Shown here one piece after another: positions 44,062 through 51,802 of a stretch of 53,118 nt of DNA. Positions within the stretch are counted from its first letter, which is position 1, and the number at the start of each line of letters is the position of its first letter. A program made the position numbers and the translations under genes. Below the pieces are notes generated by a model. The model saw nothing but the letters and a program-made list of their open reading frames with translations. It did not search any database and was not told where the DNA came from. Origin of the DNA: Solobacterium sp. (lineage in GTDB: Bacteria > Bacillota_I > Bacilli_A > Erysipelotrichales > Erysipelotrichaceae); NCBI GenBank assembly GCA_017404505.1, contig JAFRCE010000006.1, positions 1 through 53,118 of the forward strand, given 5' to 3'.

Positions 44062-45383
44062 TGCATATGAAAATGAACTTTGTAAAAACTGGCATCAATG
44101 GTGAAGGCATCGGCTATGACCGCCGCAAACCGGTCTTCGTTGACGGCGTGCTGGCCGGCGAAACCGCCGTTGTCCGCATTGAGGAAGACCACGGCACCTA
44201 TGCCAGAGGCAAATGTGTGCGTCTGCTCAGTAAATCGGAAAACCGCGTCGAAGCAGCCTGTCCGCATCAGAGTGAATGCGGCGGCTGTCCTTTGATGATC
44301 CTCAAATACGAAAAACAGCTGCAGGTCAAAACCGAACTGCTGCAGGAGGCGCTGTTCAAATACGGCACAGTCCGCAGTCATTTCGTCCGGGCGATCCGCG
44401 GCAGTGAAAAAACCGAAGGCTGGCGTTCCCAGTGCAAGCTTCCCGTCCGTCAGATCGACGGTGTTCTCTACAGCGGCATGTACCGCGCCAACAGCAATCA
44501 TTTCATCCCTGTAAGAAACTGCCGGATGCATGACGAGACGCTGGAGAAAACGAGAAAGCAGGTCATGAAGGTTCTCAACGAGAAGCGGATGCCCGCCTAC
44601 GACAGCAAGACCGGTAAAGGTCTGCGCTATCTGATCATGCGGGCGATCGGCGGAAACGTTCAGTGCACCCTGGTAACTGGCCGGGATACCATCGATACCG
44701 GCATGGTGGAAGCGCTGATGAAGATTCCCCATATGACATCGCTGTTCCAGTCCATCAATACCGGCCGCCGGACCGTGGAGATCTTCGGACCGAAAACGAA
44801 GCATCTTGCCGGCCCTGCCACGATTCCCGTGCAGATCGGCGGCATTACCCTGCAGCTGTCACCGCAGGCGTTCTTCCAGCTGAATGTCGACCAGGCCATC
44901 CGGCTGTATGAAACAGCCGTCAGTAAAATCGATCCCTGTGACGTCATGGTCGAGGCGTACTGCGGCATCGGCGCGATGTCTCTGCTGGCACATGAGAAGG
45001 CAGCAGAAATCATCGGTATCGAAAATGTGCCGGATGCCATCCGCGACGCGAAAGCCAATGCCGAAGCGAATCACATCAAAAACGTGGAATTCATCTGCGC
45101 TGACGCGGCCGACGGTCTGCTGAAAACCGCCGCAAGACGGCATATCAATACCCTGCTGGCGGATCCACCCCGCAGCGGTATGGATGAAAGAATGCTGGAA
45201 GCGGTACTGAAGGTGCATCCCGACAAGATCATCTATATCTCCTGCAATCCGGCCACTCTCGGCCGCAATCTGAAGGAACTGAAGCACGCCTATCATGTCG
45301 TTACCGTGATCCCGTTCGATCTGTTCCCCAACACACCGCACGTGGAAAGCATTACCGTTCTGGAAGCGGACACACTCAGGTGA
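44061..45383 (+). CDS. rlmD: 23S rRNA (uracil-5-)-methyltransferase, RlmD/RumA type
   Basis: 440 residues. N-terminal TRAM domain, iron-sulfur motif CPHQSECGGCPLM, SAM motif AYCGIGAMSLLA, DPPRSGMD, and catalytic Cys in ISCNPATLGRNL. Transfers methyl from SAM to a uridine of 23S rRNA (Firmicutes enzymes of this type may do two positions, RlmCD). Starts with ATG overlapping the preceding TAA by one base, so translation is coupled. Confidence 0.93.
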   Translation: MHMKMNFVKTGINGEGIGYDRRKPVFVDGVLAGETAVVRIEEDHGTYARGKCVRLLSKSENRVEAACPHQSECGGCPLMILKYEKQLQVKTELLQEALFKYGTVRSHFVRAIRGSEKTEGWRSQCKLPVRQIDGVLYSGMYRANSNHFIPVRNCRMHDETLEKTRKQVMKVLNEKRMPAYDSKTGKGLRYLIMRAIGGNVQCTLVTGRDTIDTGMVEALMKIPHMTSLFQSINTGRRTVEIFGPKTKHLAGPATIPVQIGGITLQLSPQAFFQLNVDQAIRLYETAVSKIDPCDVMVEAYCGIGAMSLLAHEKAAEIIGIENVPDAIRDAKANAEANHIKNVEFICADAADGLLKTAARRHINTLLADPPRSGMDERMLEAVLKVHPDKIIYISCNPATLGRNLKELKHAYHVVTVIPFDLFPNTPHVESITVLEADTLR

Positions 45384-45387
45384 AGCC

Positions 45388-46290
45388 ATGAAATACACAC
45401 GTAATGAAAACAGTATCGTGATCTTCCCCTCGCAGCAGTATGAGAAGAAGAGCGTCCGGGATTTCCTGGATGAATATCTGATTTCCCGCAAAAACAGATA
45501 TCTCCTGCTGCAGAACAGGCAGATCCTTCTTGACGGCAAACCGGTCACCAATGACGAACAGCGGATCGGCAGCCAGCCCATCACCCTGCTGATTCCGCCC
45601 GAAGAGCCGGACTGGAAACCGGCGGCGGCATCATGCAAGGTTGTTTACGAAGATGATTTTGTCTATATTGTTCATAAAGAGCCCGGCTGTATCATCCACG
45701 GCGAAGCGGATGACGACACCTGTCTGAACGCCATGGCCGCAAGATATCAGCTTGACCATCAGATCCTTTCACCAGTCCGTCCCCTGCACCGGCTTGACAA
45801 AGACACCCAGGGACTCGTCCTTTATAGCAAGATCCCCTTCTTTCAGCCCTGGCTGGACAGCCAGCTGGCCGAAAAGCAGATCAGCCGTCACTATCTGGCG
45901 ATCACCCGCGGCCGCTGCAAACCGCACACGAAAGCAGTCTATAAAGACCGGATCGGCCGGGACCGTCATAAAAACGGCGTCTACCGGATCAGTAAAACCG
46001 GTGTCGAGGCAGTGACCAGAACCGAATGTCTGGCAGAAAAGAACGGCTATCTTCTGTTCGCCTGCGAACTGGAGACCGGCCGAACGCACCAGATCCGTGT
46101 CCATCTGGCCGGCCACGGTTTCCCGATCGTCAACGATCCTCTCTACGGAACCCCGTCCCGGGACTTCCGTCATATGGGACTCTGGGCGGATGAAATCACC
46201 TTCCGCTCCCCCATCACCCGCAAAAAACACCGGATTCACGATATCAAGAATGATGATTATCAGTTATTCGAAGGAGAGATAAAACAATGA
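45388..46290 (+). CDS. RluA-family pseudouridine synthase
   Basis: 300 residues. S4-like N-terminal part (RKNRYLLLQNRQILLDGKPV), catalytic motif RPLHRLDKDTQGLVLYSK with the nucleophilic Asp, and closing ETGRTHQIRVHLAGHGFPIVNDPLYG. Isomerises uridines in rRNA or tRNA. Four bp after the methyltransferase gene, so two RNA-modification enzymes are co-expressed. Target site unknown. Confidence 0.93.
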   Translation: MKYTRNENSIVIFPSQQYEKKSVRDFLDEYLISRKNRYLLLQNRQILLDGKPVTNDEQRIGSQPITLLIPPEEPDWKPAAASCKVVYEDDFVYIVHKEPGCIIHGEADDDTCLNAMAARYQLDHQILSPVRPLHRLDKDTQGLVLYSKIPFFQPWLDSQLAEKQISRHYLAITRGRCKPHTKAVYKDRIGRDRHKNGVYRISKTGVEAVTRTECLAEKNGYLLFACELETGRTHQIRVHLAGHGFPIVNDPLYGTPSRDFRHMGLWADEITFRSPITRKKHRIHDIKNDDYQLFEGEIKQ

Positions 46291-47507
46291 GCAAGTTTGA
46301 CTTTACATCGATCATGGACCGCCGCGGTCATGACGCCATTGCGGTAGACTGTCCGGCCGAGCAGAAATTCGGCTTCACCGGTTTCGAAAGAAAGGAAGGC
46401 TTCGACATCATTCCGATGTGGGTGGCCGACATGAATTTCCCTGTCGTTCCTTCGATCCAGAAGGCCATGCAGGAACGTATCGAACATCCTGCCTTCGGTT
46501 ATTTTCTGCCTCGTGACGAATACTATCAGTCCATCATCGACTGGCAGAAGGAACACCATGGTGTGGAAGATCTGAAAGCCGAGAATATCGGCTATGAAAA
46601 CGGTGTGCTGGGCGGTGTCATTTCCGCTTTGAACGTACTGGCCGGCAAAGGCGGCAAAGTTCTTCTGCATTCGCCGACCTACATCGGTTTCACCGGCTCA
46701 CTGGAGAACAACGGTTTCCATATCGTTCACTCACCGCTCTATCTGGATGATGACGGTATCTGGCGCATGGACTACAGCGACATGGAAAAGAAGATCGTCG
46801 ACGAGCAGATCCACACCGCCATTATGTGCAGCCCGCACAATCCGACCGGCCGTGTCTGGGAAAGAGAAGAACTGGAAAAAGCCTATGAGGTCTTCGAGCG
46901 TCATAACGTCTATGTCGTCAGTGACGAGATCTGGGCGGACCTGACCCTCGAGGATTATCACCATATTCCGTCCCAGAGTGTCAGTTCTTATGCGAAAAGC
47001 CACACCGCGGCCATGTACGCCCCGTCAAAGACATTCAATCTGGCCGGTCTGATCGGCAGCTATCATATCATCTATGACGAATGGCTCCACGACCGGGTGC
47101 TGAAAGAATCCTCCCTGTCCCATTACAATTCCATGAATATCCTCTCGATGTACGCACTGATCGGCGCTTACAGCGAAGACGGAAAGGAATGGGTCAGCGA
47201 ACTGCGGGAAGTGCTCAGCCGCAACGTCAGCTGGGCATACCAGTACATCGGCGAGCATTTCAAAGGTGTCACACTCTCTAAGCCGCAGGGAACCTACATG
47301 CTGTTCATCGACTGCGAGGATTTCTGCCGGGAAAAGGAAATCGATATCGACGAACTGCTGCGCAAAGGCTGGGAAGTCGGTGTCTTCTGGCAGGATGGCA
47401 GACCGTTCCACGGCCGCTGGTGCATCCGCATGAACCTCGCCCTGCCCTTCAGCCGTGTGCAGGAAGCATTCCGCCGGCTTGATCAGTATGTGTTCAACGG
47501 TGAATGA
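46287..47507 (+). CDS. patB: MalY/PatB-type aminotransferase, probable cystathionine beta-lyase
   Basis: 406 residues, fold type I PLP enzyme. MalY/PatB markers: IPMWVADMNFPV near the start, HPAFGYFLPRDEYYQSI, CSPHNPTGRVW, YVVSDEIWADL, and the PLP lysine in YAPSKTFNLAGL. Cleaves cystathionine or cysteine to homocysteine/pyruvate/ammonia or sulfide. ATGA overlap with the pseudouridine synthase stop; AAGGAG in front. Confidence 0.9.
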   Translation: MSKFDFTSIMDRRGHDAIAVDCPAEQKFGFTGFERKEGFDIIPMWVADMNFPVVPSIQKAMQERIEHPAFGYFLPRDEYYQSIIDWQKEHHGVEDLKAENIGYENGVLGGVISALNVLAGKGGKVLLHSPTYIGFTGSLENNGFHIVHSPLYLDDDGIWRMDYSDMEKKIVDEQIHTAIMCSPHNPTGRVWEREELEKAYEVFERHNVYVVSDEIWADLTLEDYHHIPSQSVSSYAKSHTAAMYAPSKTFNLAGLIGSYHIIYDEWLHDRVLKESSLSHYNSMNILSMYALIGAYSEDGKEWVSELREVLSRNVSWAYQYIGEHFKGVTLSKPQGTYMLFIDCEDFCREKEIDIDELLRKGWEVGVFWQDGRPFHGRWCIRMNLALPFSRVQEAFRRLDQYVFNGE

Positions 47508-47509
47508 TC

Positions 47510-48325
47510 ATGGGCAAAATTCTGTTCATCGACGTTGACGGAACGCTCTGTTCGCCTGTTTACAACAAACCGCCGCTTTCCGCCGTGGAGGCGATCCGCA
47601 GAGCCCGCGCCAACGGTCATAAAGCCTATATCTGCACCGGCCGTTCCAAAGCCGAAGTCTATGATGATATCTGGGCCATCGGTCTCGACGGGATGATCGG
47701 CGGCAACGGCTGCTACGTGGAGGATAACGGCAATGTGATCCTGCATCAGAAACTGAGCGCGGAAGAATGCTGCCATGTCGTCGACTGGTGCAAAGCCAAC
47801 GATCTGGAATTCTACCTGGAATGCAACAGCGGTCTTTATCCCTCGCCCTTCTACCGGCAGAGATCGGAGGAGGCCTACCGGAAGAAATACGGCCGTGAGC
47901 CGCAGTACGGCGACTTCTTTGAAAAGATGATCTACAATGCCAGCCCTTATCGCGACGACGTCAACAAAATCAGTTTCCGGCTGAACAGCTGGCAGGATTA
48001 TCTCAACGCCTGCCAGGAATTCAGCAGCCTGCATGTCGGCTGCTGGGGCGGCGATGCGCCGAACTGTTCGCATGGCGACGTTTCACCGGAAGGCATCAGC
48101 AAGGCCAACGCCATCCGCATGCTCCTCAACCATCTTAACGAAGACGCGTCGGATACCGTCGCCTTCGGTGATGAAGCGGTCGACATCCCGATGTTCGAGA
48201 TCTGCGGTTACTCCGTTGCCATGGGCAGCGGCAGCGAGAGCGCGAAAAAAGCGGCGGATCATATTACCACCGGGACCGACGAAGACGGTCTGTACAAGGC
48301 CTTCGAATATCTCAAACTGATCTGA
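47510..48325 (+). CDS. HAD-superfamily phosphatase (Cof type)
   Basis: 271 residues. HAD motif I ILFIDVDGTLC, motif II ICTGRSK, later motif IV VAFGDEAVDIPMFEICG. Cof-like sugar-phosphate or nucleotide phosphatase. GGTGA is 6 nt before this ATG; an ATG two codons earlier overlaps the patB stop (ATGA) and is the alternative. Last gene of the MBOAT operon; a terminator shared with another HAD gene follows. Confidence 0.9.
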   Translation: MGKILFIDVDGTLCSPVYNKPPLSAVEAIRRARANGHKAYICTGRSKAEVYDDIWAIGLDGMIGGNGCYVEDNGNVILHQKLSAEECCHVVDWCKANDLEFYLECNSGLYPSPFYRQRSEEAYRKKYGREPQYGDFFEKMIYNASPYRDDVNKISFRLNSWQDYLNACQEFSSLHVGCWGGDAPNCSHGDVSPEGISKANAIRMLLNHLNEDASDTVAFGDEAVDIPMFEICGYSVAMGSGSESAKKAADHITTGTDEDGLYKAFEYLKLI

Positions 48326-48327
48326 AA

Positions 48328-48359
48328 AAAACAGTGTTCTCAATACAGGACACTGTTTT
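48328..48359. terminator. Bidirectional terminator between two HAD genes
   Basis: 12-bp stem AAAACAGTGTTC / GGACACTGTTTT (one G-U pair), 8-nt loop. Confidence 0.85.
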
Positions 48360-49174
48360 CATACAATTCCGAGTTCTTCCAGCATTTTCGCGACACCGTC
48401 ATTGCGGCAGTCGTCCGCGATAATGTCCGCCGCGTTCTTGATGTCATCCTTGCCATTTGCCATCGCCACGCCGATCGCCGCTTTCTTCACGAACGGTGTG
48501 TCATTGCCGGCATCACCGAAGGCCAGTACGTTCTCCCATGTCAGGCCGTATTTCTCAAGAGCCGCTTCCACCGTCAGTGACTTGTCGACCGTCTGCAGGA
48601 AAACATCGAAGCCGCCCCGGTAGGACCAGGCAAACTGCAGATCGGGAATGACGTCGACAAACGGTTCCACGATATTCTTGCCGCCGACCAGGAAGGTTCC
48701 GAGCGGCATGCCGTATGTCAGATGGTGCAGATGATGGCGCGTATCATCAATGATCTGATCCTCCCAGGGGCTGTCCGTGTCGAGATAGCCGCGGATGAAC
48801 TTCTGATGATTCGCATAGGTCACGATGTGATCCACGAATTTAAATCCCAGGCCGACGTTATACTGCAGACACAGAAGCGTGATCGCCTTCATATGTGCCT
48901 CGTTCATCGGGTGCTGGGCAATCGCATTGCCGCTGCGGTCCGTCGTGCAGGCGCCGTTGATCGTGCCGTTCAGATCCATCGGCAGATCCTCGAACAGACT
49001 TTCCTGCAGAAACGTATGGTGACGGCCGGTATTGACAATGACATGAATGCCCTTGTCCATGGCTTTGCGGAAATCAGCCGCCAGCCGCCGCGACATGGCT
49101 GCCTCACGGGAAGGAATAATGGTATTATCTACATCACAGACAATCAGACGAATATTATCAGTTTTCTTTTCCAT
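48359..49174 (-). CDS. HAD-superfamily phosphatase (Cof type)
   Basis: 271 residues. Motif I reads LIVCDVDNTII (Asn-Thr in place of the common Gly-Thr), motif II VIVNTGRHH, motif IV VLAFGDAGNDTPFVKKA. Same family as the convergent gene but clearly diverged. Substrate unknown. TATAAT stands 7 nt before the ATG and no ribosome site is present, so the mRNA is likely leaderless. Head-to-head with tRNA-Arg. Confidence 0.88.
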   Translation of the reverse strand: MEKKTDNIRLIVCDVDNTIIPSREAAMSRRLAADFRKAMDKGIHVIVNTGRHHTFLQESLFEDLPMDLNGTINGACTTDRSGNAIAQHPMNEAHMKAITLLCLQYNVGLGFKFVDHIVTYANHQKFIRGYLDTDSPWEDQIIDDTRHHLHHLTYGMPLGTFLVGGKNIVEPFVDVIPDLQFAWSYRGGFDVFLQTVDKSLTVEAALEKYGLTWENVLAFGDAGNDTPFVKKAAIGVAMANGKDDIKNAADIIADDCRNDGVAKMLEELGIV

Positions 49175-49181
49175 ATTTAAA

Positions 49182-49187
49182 ATTATA
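49182..49187 (-). promoter_or_regulatory. -10 box seven bases before the HAD gene start
   Basis: Perfect TATAAT on the minus strand; transcription would begin at or one base before the ATG. Weak -35 (TATGTA at 17-bp spacing). Confidence 0.5.
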
Positions 49188-49220
49188 ACATAACGTGCTA
49201 ATATTACATATGTTCGTTGT

Positions 49221-49294
49221 GCGCCCGTGGCGCAATTGGATAGCGCATCTGATTCCGAATCAGAAGGTTGTGGGTTCGATTCCCGTCGGGCGCG
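49221..49294 (+). tRNA. tRNA-Arg (anticodon CCG)
   Basis: 74 nt cloverleaf: acceptor GCGCCCG / CGGGCGC, D stem GCGC, anticodon stem TCTGA / TCAGA with loop TTCCGAA (CCG), T loop TTCGATT with two wobble pairs in its stem, discriminator G. CCA is not encoded. It marks the border between host operons and phage-derived DNA, so it is a likely integration target. Confidence 0.93.
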
Positions 49295-49345
49295 CCTAAC
49301 GCGTTAAACACGAATCACCTTCAAGTGGTAAACGGTTTAATCGCA

Positions 49346-49380
49346 ATCATCATGCCAATGGCGTGATGATTTTTATTTTT
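49346..49380 (+). terminator. Terminator of tRNA-Arg
   Basis: 11-bp stem ATCATCATGCC / GGCGTGATGAT (one G-U pair), 3-nt loop, then TTTTATTTTT. Confidence 0.85.
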
Positions 49381-49422
49381 GCAAGGTTGTTGCAAGTTTG
49401 TTGCAAGTTATAAGCAAGTTAG
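49379..49422 (+). repeat. Four 11-bp iterons of the GCAA type
   Basis: TTGCAAGGTTG, TTGCAAGTTTG, TTGCAAGTTAT and AAGCAAGTTAG run head to tail, with GCAA starting at 49381, 49392, 49403 and 49414. A second run with the same 11-bp spacing begins GCAA at 49489, 49500 and 49511. One-helical-turn spacing suggests arm-type binding sites of the recombinase or an excision factor. Confidence 0.7.
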
Positions 49423-49591
49423 TTTAATGCAAAAGTGCGTTAGAACTGCACCCTTTTAACGCAAAAATGCATTAGAAATGCGTTAATCGCAAGTTACCGG
49501 CAAATAAAACGCAAAAGCCACAGCCGTCGCCGTGACTTCTGTGCGTGTGAGTCCCGCAGGATGGCCACCGCTTCCATGATCACATTATATC

Positions 49592-49629
49592 AAAAAAAAG
49601 CCTACCCCACCGCTAAGGTGAAGTAGGCT
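49592..49629 (-). terminator. Terminator of the phage lysis operon
   Basis: Arms AGCCTAC / GTAGGCT with inner CCACC / GGTG; TTTTTTTT on the minus-strand side. Confidence 0.85.
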
Positions 49630-49700
49630 ATTGCAGGATGATTCATCCGTATGCCGCAAGGGGATGGCGGCTGTGTTAATGCCTGGATACGCCAGGGCGA

Positions 49701-50009
49701 TTAGACTCTAGTCTTCTTTGCCATGATCTCGTCATGGATCTTCGTACCGGTATTGTTGAAGCCCAGCCCATGATAGGCATTATATAAGCTTTCCATTTCT
49801 TCCTGATAACGGATCGGGACTTCATCAGCATCACGGTACGTTTCATAAATAACGAACATGTCATTGCGGAGCAGTGCACCCAAAGCATCATGCTCCGCTT
49901 TTGAATTCTCTCTCATCTTCTTGAACTGTGACACCACATAGGCAAGTACCATAGTGACAACAGCGCCATAGATGGGAGAAATAAACTGCCAGACATTACT
50001 CCAGTTCAT
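49701..50009 (-). CDS. Phage small membrane protein beside the holin
   Basis: 102 residues from MNWSNVWQFISPIYGAVVTM. One membrane helix (residues 8-27), then a basic-acidic helix and the closing LESLYNAYHGLGFNNTGT, a pattern I associate with small proteins beside holin and endolysin genes of Firmicutes phages (YDGYHGLGGNGTGT-like). Overlaps the holin end by 14 bp. Could be a second holin or holin regulator. The start codon is chosen because the longer frame lies inside the holin gene. Confidence 0.75.
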   Translation of the reverse strand: MNWSNVWQFISPIYGAVVTMVLAYVVSQFKKMRENSKAEHDALGALLRNDMFVIYETYRDADEVPIRYQEEMESLYNAYHGLGFNNTGTKIHDEIMAKKTRV

Positions 50010-50274
50010 TGGCATCACCGCCTTTACTGAAGAACAAGGCATTGATACCTTCGTTCAAACCTGTTGCTGCAAACCCACTTGCAATTCCCTGAAGGAACAG
50101 CATGAAATCAAATTTGCCGTTGATCCAGAATGTGAAGATCACACCAAGAACAGCGGCAAAGAGTGGGATAAACTTCTTGATGTCTTCTCTGTCACCAAGA
50201 AGTGGCTTCACGATCTGCAGGATGATCCATGTTGCTGCCATGACCGTGACGACTACATAGTCCTTAATTTCCAT
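49996..50274 (-). CDS. Phage holin
   Basis: 92 residues. Two or three hydrophobic segments (YVVVTVMAATWIILQIV, FIPLFAAVLGVIFTFW, FMLFLQGIASGFAATGL) and a charged tail. Size, composition and the neighbouring endolysin fit a holin that opens the membrane for the amidase. The AAAGGAG ribosome site lies inside the 53-residue gene before it. Confidence 0.85.
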   Translation of the reverse strand: MEIKDYVVVTVMAATWIILQIVKPLLGDREDIKKFIPLFAAVLGVIFTFWINGKFDFMLFLQGIASGFAATGLNEGINALFFSKGGDANELE

Positions 50275-50425
50275 CGCTTTTCTCCTTTCGTTTCAGATCC
50301 GGGATTATTTCAGATAAAGGCTTCGTTGTTTTCTTGCTGTATGGAAATACTGATACAGTTTTCTTGCCATTTTCTGAATACACCCGGATCAAATAACCTT
50401 CTTTAATGTATTCTGCTATGAACAC
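50264..50425 (-). CDS. Small phage protein between endolysin and holin
   Basis: 53 residues with a GTG start 4 nt after the amidase stop and GAGGT about 10 nt before it. The protein is basic: VFIAEYIKEGYLIRVYSENG, then lysine-rich up to KRKEKSDGN. Its end overlaps the first codons of the holin. The tight spacing on both sides argues for a real gene, though no family was recognised. Confidence 0.5.
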   Translation of the reverse strand: MFIAEYIKEGYLIRVYSENGKKTVSVFPYSKKTTKPLSEIIPDLKRKEKSDGN

Positions 50426-50428
50426 AAA

Positions 50429-51418
50429 TCATTTGACCTCAAGGATTGCAGCTGTGATGCCTTTTGCCTTCAGCTGGTCAACCAGTTTCTGTGCATTGTC
50501 CTTAGACTCAAAAATACCGCACTGAACCTTCCAGAGATTCCCATCTTTCTTTTTGATAGCCTTGAATCCTTTCTGGTGAATGGTGTTGATCCATGCGTCA
50601 CAATTCTCTTCAGATTTGAAGGCACCGGACTGAACTCTGAATTTAACAGTTGTCGGAGTCGGTTTCGGCGTCGGTGCCGGCGGATTCAGAATTGCACGGA
50701 TATCCGCTTCAAACTGGCCGCTTTCGATTTTCCGAGACATATACGGACCGGGGCATGCGGTAGAAGCCCACTGCTTATGTTCCTGAATCGTACCCATCGC
50801 ACCCGGTTTCCAGTACGGATCAATTCCATATCGTTTGCACCATTCTGCAGCAATAGCAACTGCCAGATTATATGCGGTGTCACTGATATGCCAATCTCCG
50901 CCGATTTCATCATTGGCAATCTCCATGGTCAGCGCATCCTGATCAGCTGTGTACGATCCTGTAGTCCAGGGACGCATCTCTTCCGGAACCCAGGCATAGA
51001 CTGTTCCGTCGGTATGGATAGATACAGTCGGACTCATCTGACGAGTACTTTTCATGATGGCGTAAAACTGCTCTACCGTCAGATTGCCGGCCATGTGATG
51101 GGGAATAATGAAACCCGGCTTTTTACCGTCTCTGCCGCTCCATTTCTGATGGTCCCACCAATAGTAGTCAGCATGATCAGTGCAGGTATATCCTTCACGA
51201 ACCATCCGGGTAGGAGAAAGGAGTTTGATTGCGTATGCTTTACCTTCCTCTTCCGCCTCTTCAGGCGTATCATCGCCTTTGCTGTCAAGACCGATACCAT
51301 ACGCATCCAGTGTTTCCTGTGGGATAGTCTTCAGTACTTCCTTGACTTCTTCATCAGTCATTGAAATGACTTCTGTCGGGTCACCCATGTCGAAACTAAA
51401 TACTTCTTTTTCTTCCAT
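50429..51418 (-). CDS. Phage endolysin: N-acetylmuramoyl-L-alanine amidase with SPOR domain
   Basis: 329 residues from MEEKEVFSFDMGD, with AAAGGAAAAG before the ATG. Residues 1-65 are acidic and unusual. Residues 75-250 are Amidase_2: zinc His in FIIPHHMAG and the final EHKQWASTACPG. A short proline-rich linker leads to a SPOR-like repeat domain (VKFRVQSGAF, WKVQCGIFESK) at 262-329, which binds denuded glycan. Cuts the bond between MurNAc and L-Ala of peptidoglycan. A terminator hairpin lies only 24 bp upstream. Confidence 0.9.
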   Translation of the reverse strand: MEEKEVFSFDMGDPTEVISMTDEEVKEVLKTIPQETLDAYGIGLDSKGDDTPEEAEEEGKAYAIKLLSPTRMVREGYTCTDHADYYWWDHQKWSGRDGKKPGFIIPHHMAGNLTVEQFYAIMKSTRQMSPTVSIHTDGTVYAWVPEEMRPWTTGSYTADQDALTMEIANDEIGGDWHISDTAYNLAVAIAAEWCKRYGIDPYWKPGAMGTIQEHKQWASTACPGPYMSRKIESGQFEADIRAILNPPAPTPKPTPTTVKFRVQSGAFKSEENCDAWINTIHQKGFKAIKKKDGNLWKVQCGIFESKDNAQKLVDQLKAKGITAAILEVK

Positions 51419-51441
51419 TATCTTTTCCTTTCTGCGCATAT

Positions 51442-51464
51442 AAAAAGCCGGCATTTCTGCCGGC
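51442..51464 (-). terminator. Internal terminator in the phage operon
   Basis: Perfect 7-bp stem GCCGGCA / TGCCGGC with a GAAA tetraloop on the minus strand, then TTTTTATA. It stands between the PEP-repeat gene and the amidase start, so lysis genes may require read-through. Confidence 0.75.
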
Positions 51465-51484
51465 ATTGCGCCAATTGTTACAAC

Positions 51485-51802
51485 TCATTCAGTTGGTGTA
51501 TTGTCTTCGCCAGTTGGTGTATCATCTTCACCAGTTGGTGTTTCTTCTTCCGGTTCAGGCTCTGGCTCAGGTTCAGGTTCAGGCTCCGGTTTCGGCTTCT
51601 GATAAAAATATGCACGGTGATACAACACGTCACCTTCATTCGTCACAAGCATTGCTGCATGTACCGGCCTAGGTGACACTGCAGCTGTAGCTAGCACTGT
51701 GTGGTACTTTGACTCCGCCTGACTGATGTCGTCATATGAAGAATTGATGATACCAACAGTGCCTGAATCATATGTCTGTAATTCGATAACAATGTATTTC
51801 AT
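51485..51802 (-). CDS. Phage protein with PEP and TPTGED repeats
   Basis: 105 residues. Residues 1-68 (MKYIVIELQTYDSG, SQAESKYHTVLATAAVS) resemble a small protein often found just upstream of holin/endolysin genes in Firmicutes phages. Residues 69-105 are low complexity: about nine PE units and repeated TPTGED. Its ATG overlaps the recombinase stop (ATGA), so the two are translationally coupled. Function unknown; the tail may be a spacer. Confidence 0.7.
   Translation of the reverse strand: MKYIVIELQTYDSGTVGIINSSYDDISQAESKYHTVLATAAVSPRPVHAAMLVTNEGDVLYHRAYFYQKPKPEPEPEPEPEPEPEEETPTGEDDTPTGEDNTPTE

Larger units (their letters stand above)
49295..49700. other. Non-coding border region between tRNA-Arg and the phage lysis genes
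   Basis: About 400 AT-rich bp without a gene. In order: tRNA terminator (49346-49380), an 11-bp-period GCAA repeat array (49379-49422), more GCAA motifs to 49515 including a second 11-bp-spaced run, and the lysis-operon terminator (49592-49629). This fits an attachment arm with recombinase or accessory-protein sites. No copy of the tRNA 3' end was found elsewhere in the window. Confidence 0.55.

Noticed and set aside
49379..49422. Repeat array considered as a CRISPR
   Set aside because: Units are 11 bp with no spacers and no cas genes are present.
51502..51600. PE and TPTGED repeats considered a sequencing or assembly artefact
   Set aside because: Reading frame is intact, and such low-complexity tails are common in phage structural and accessory proteins.
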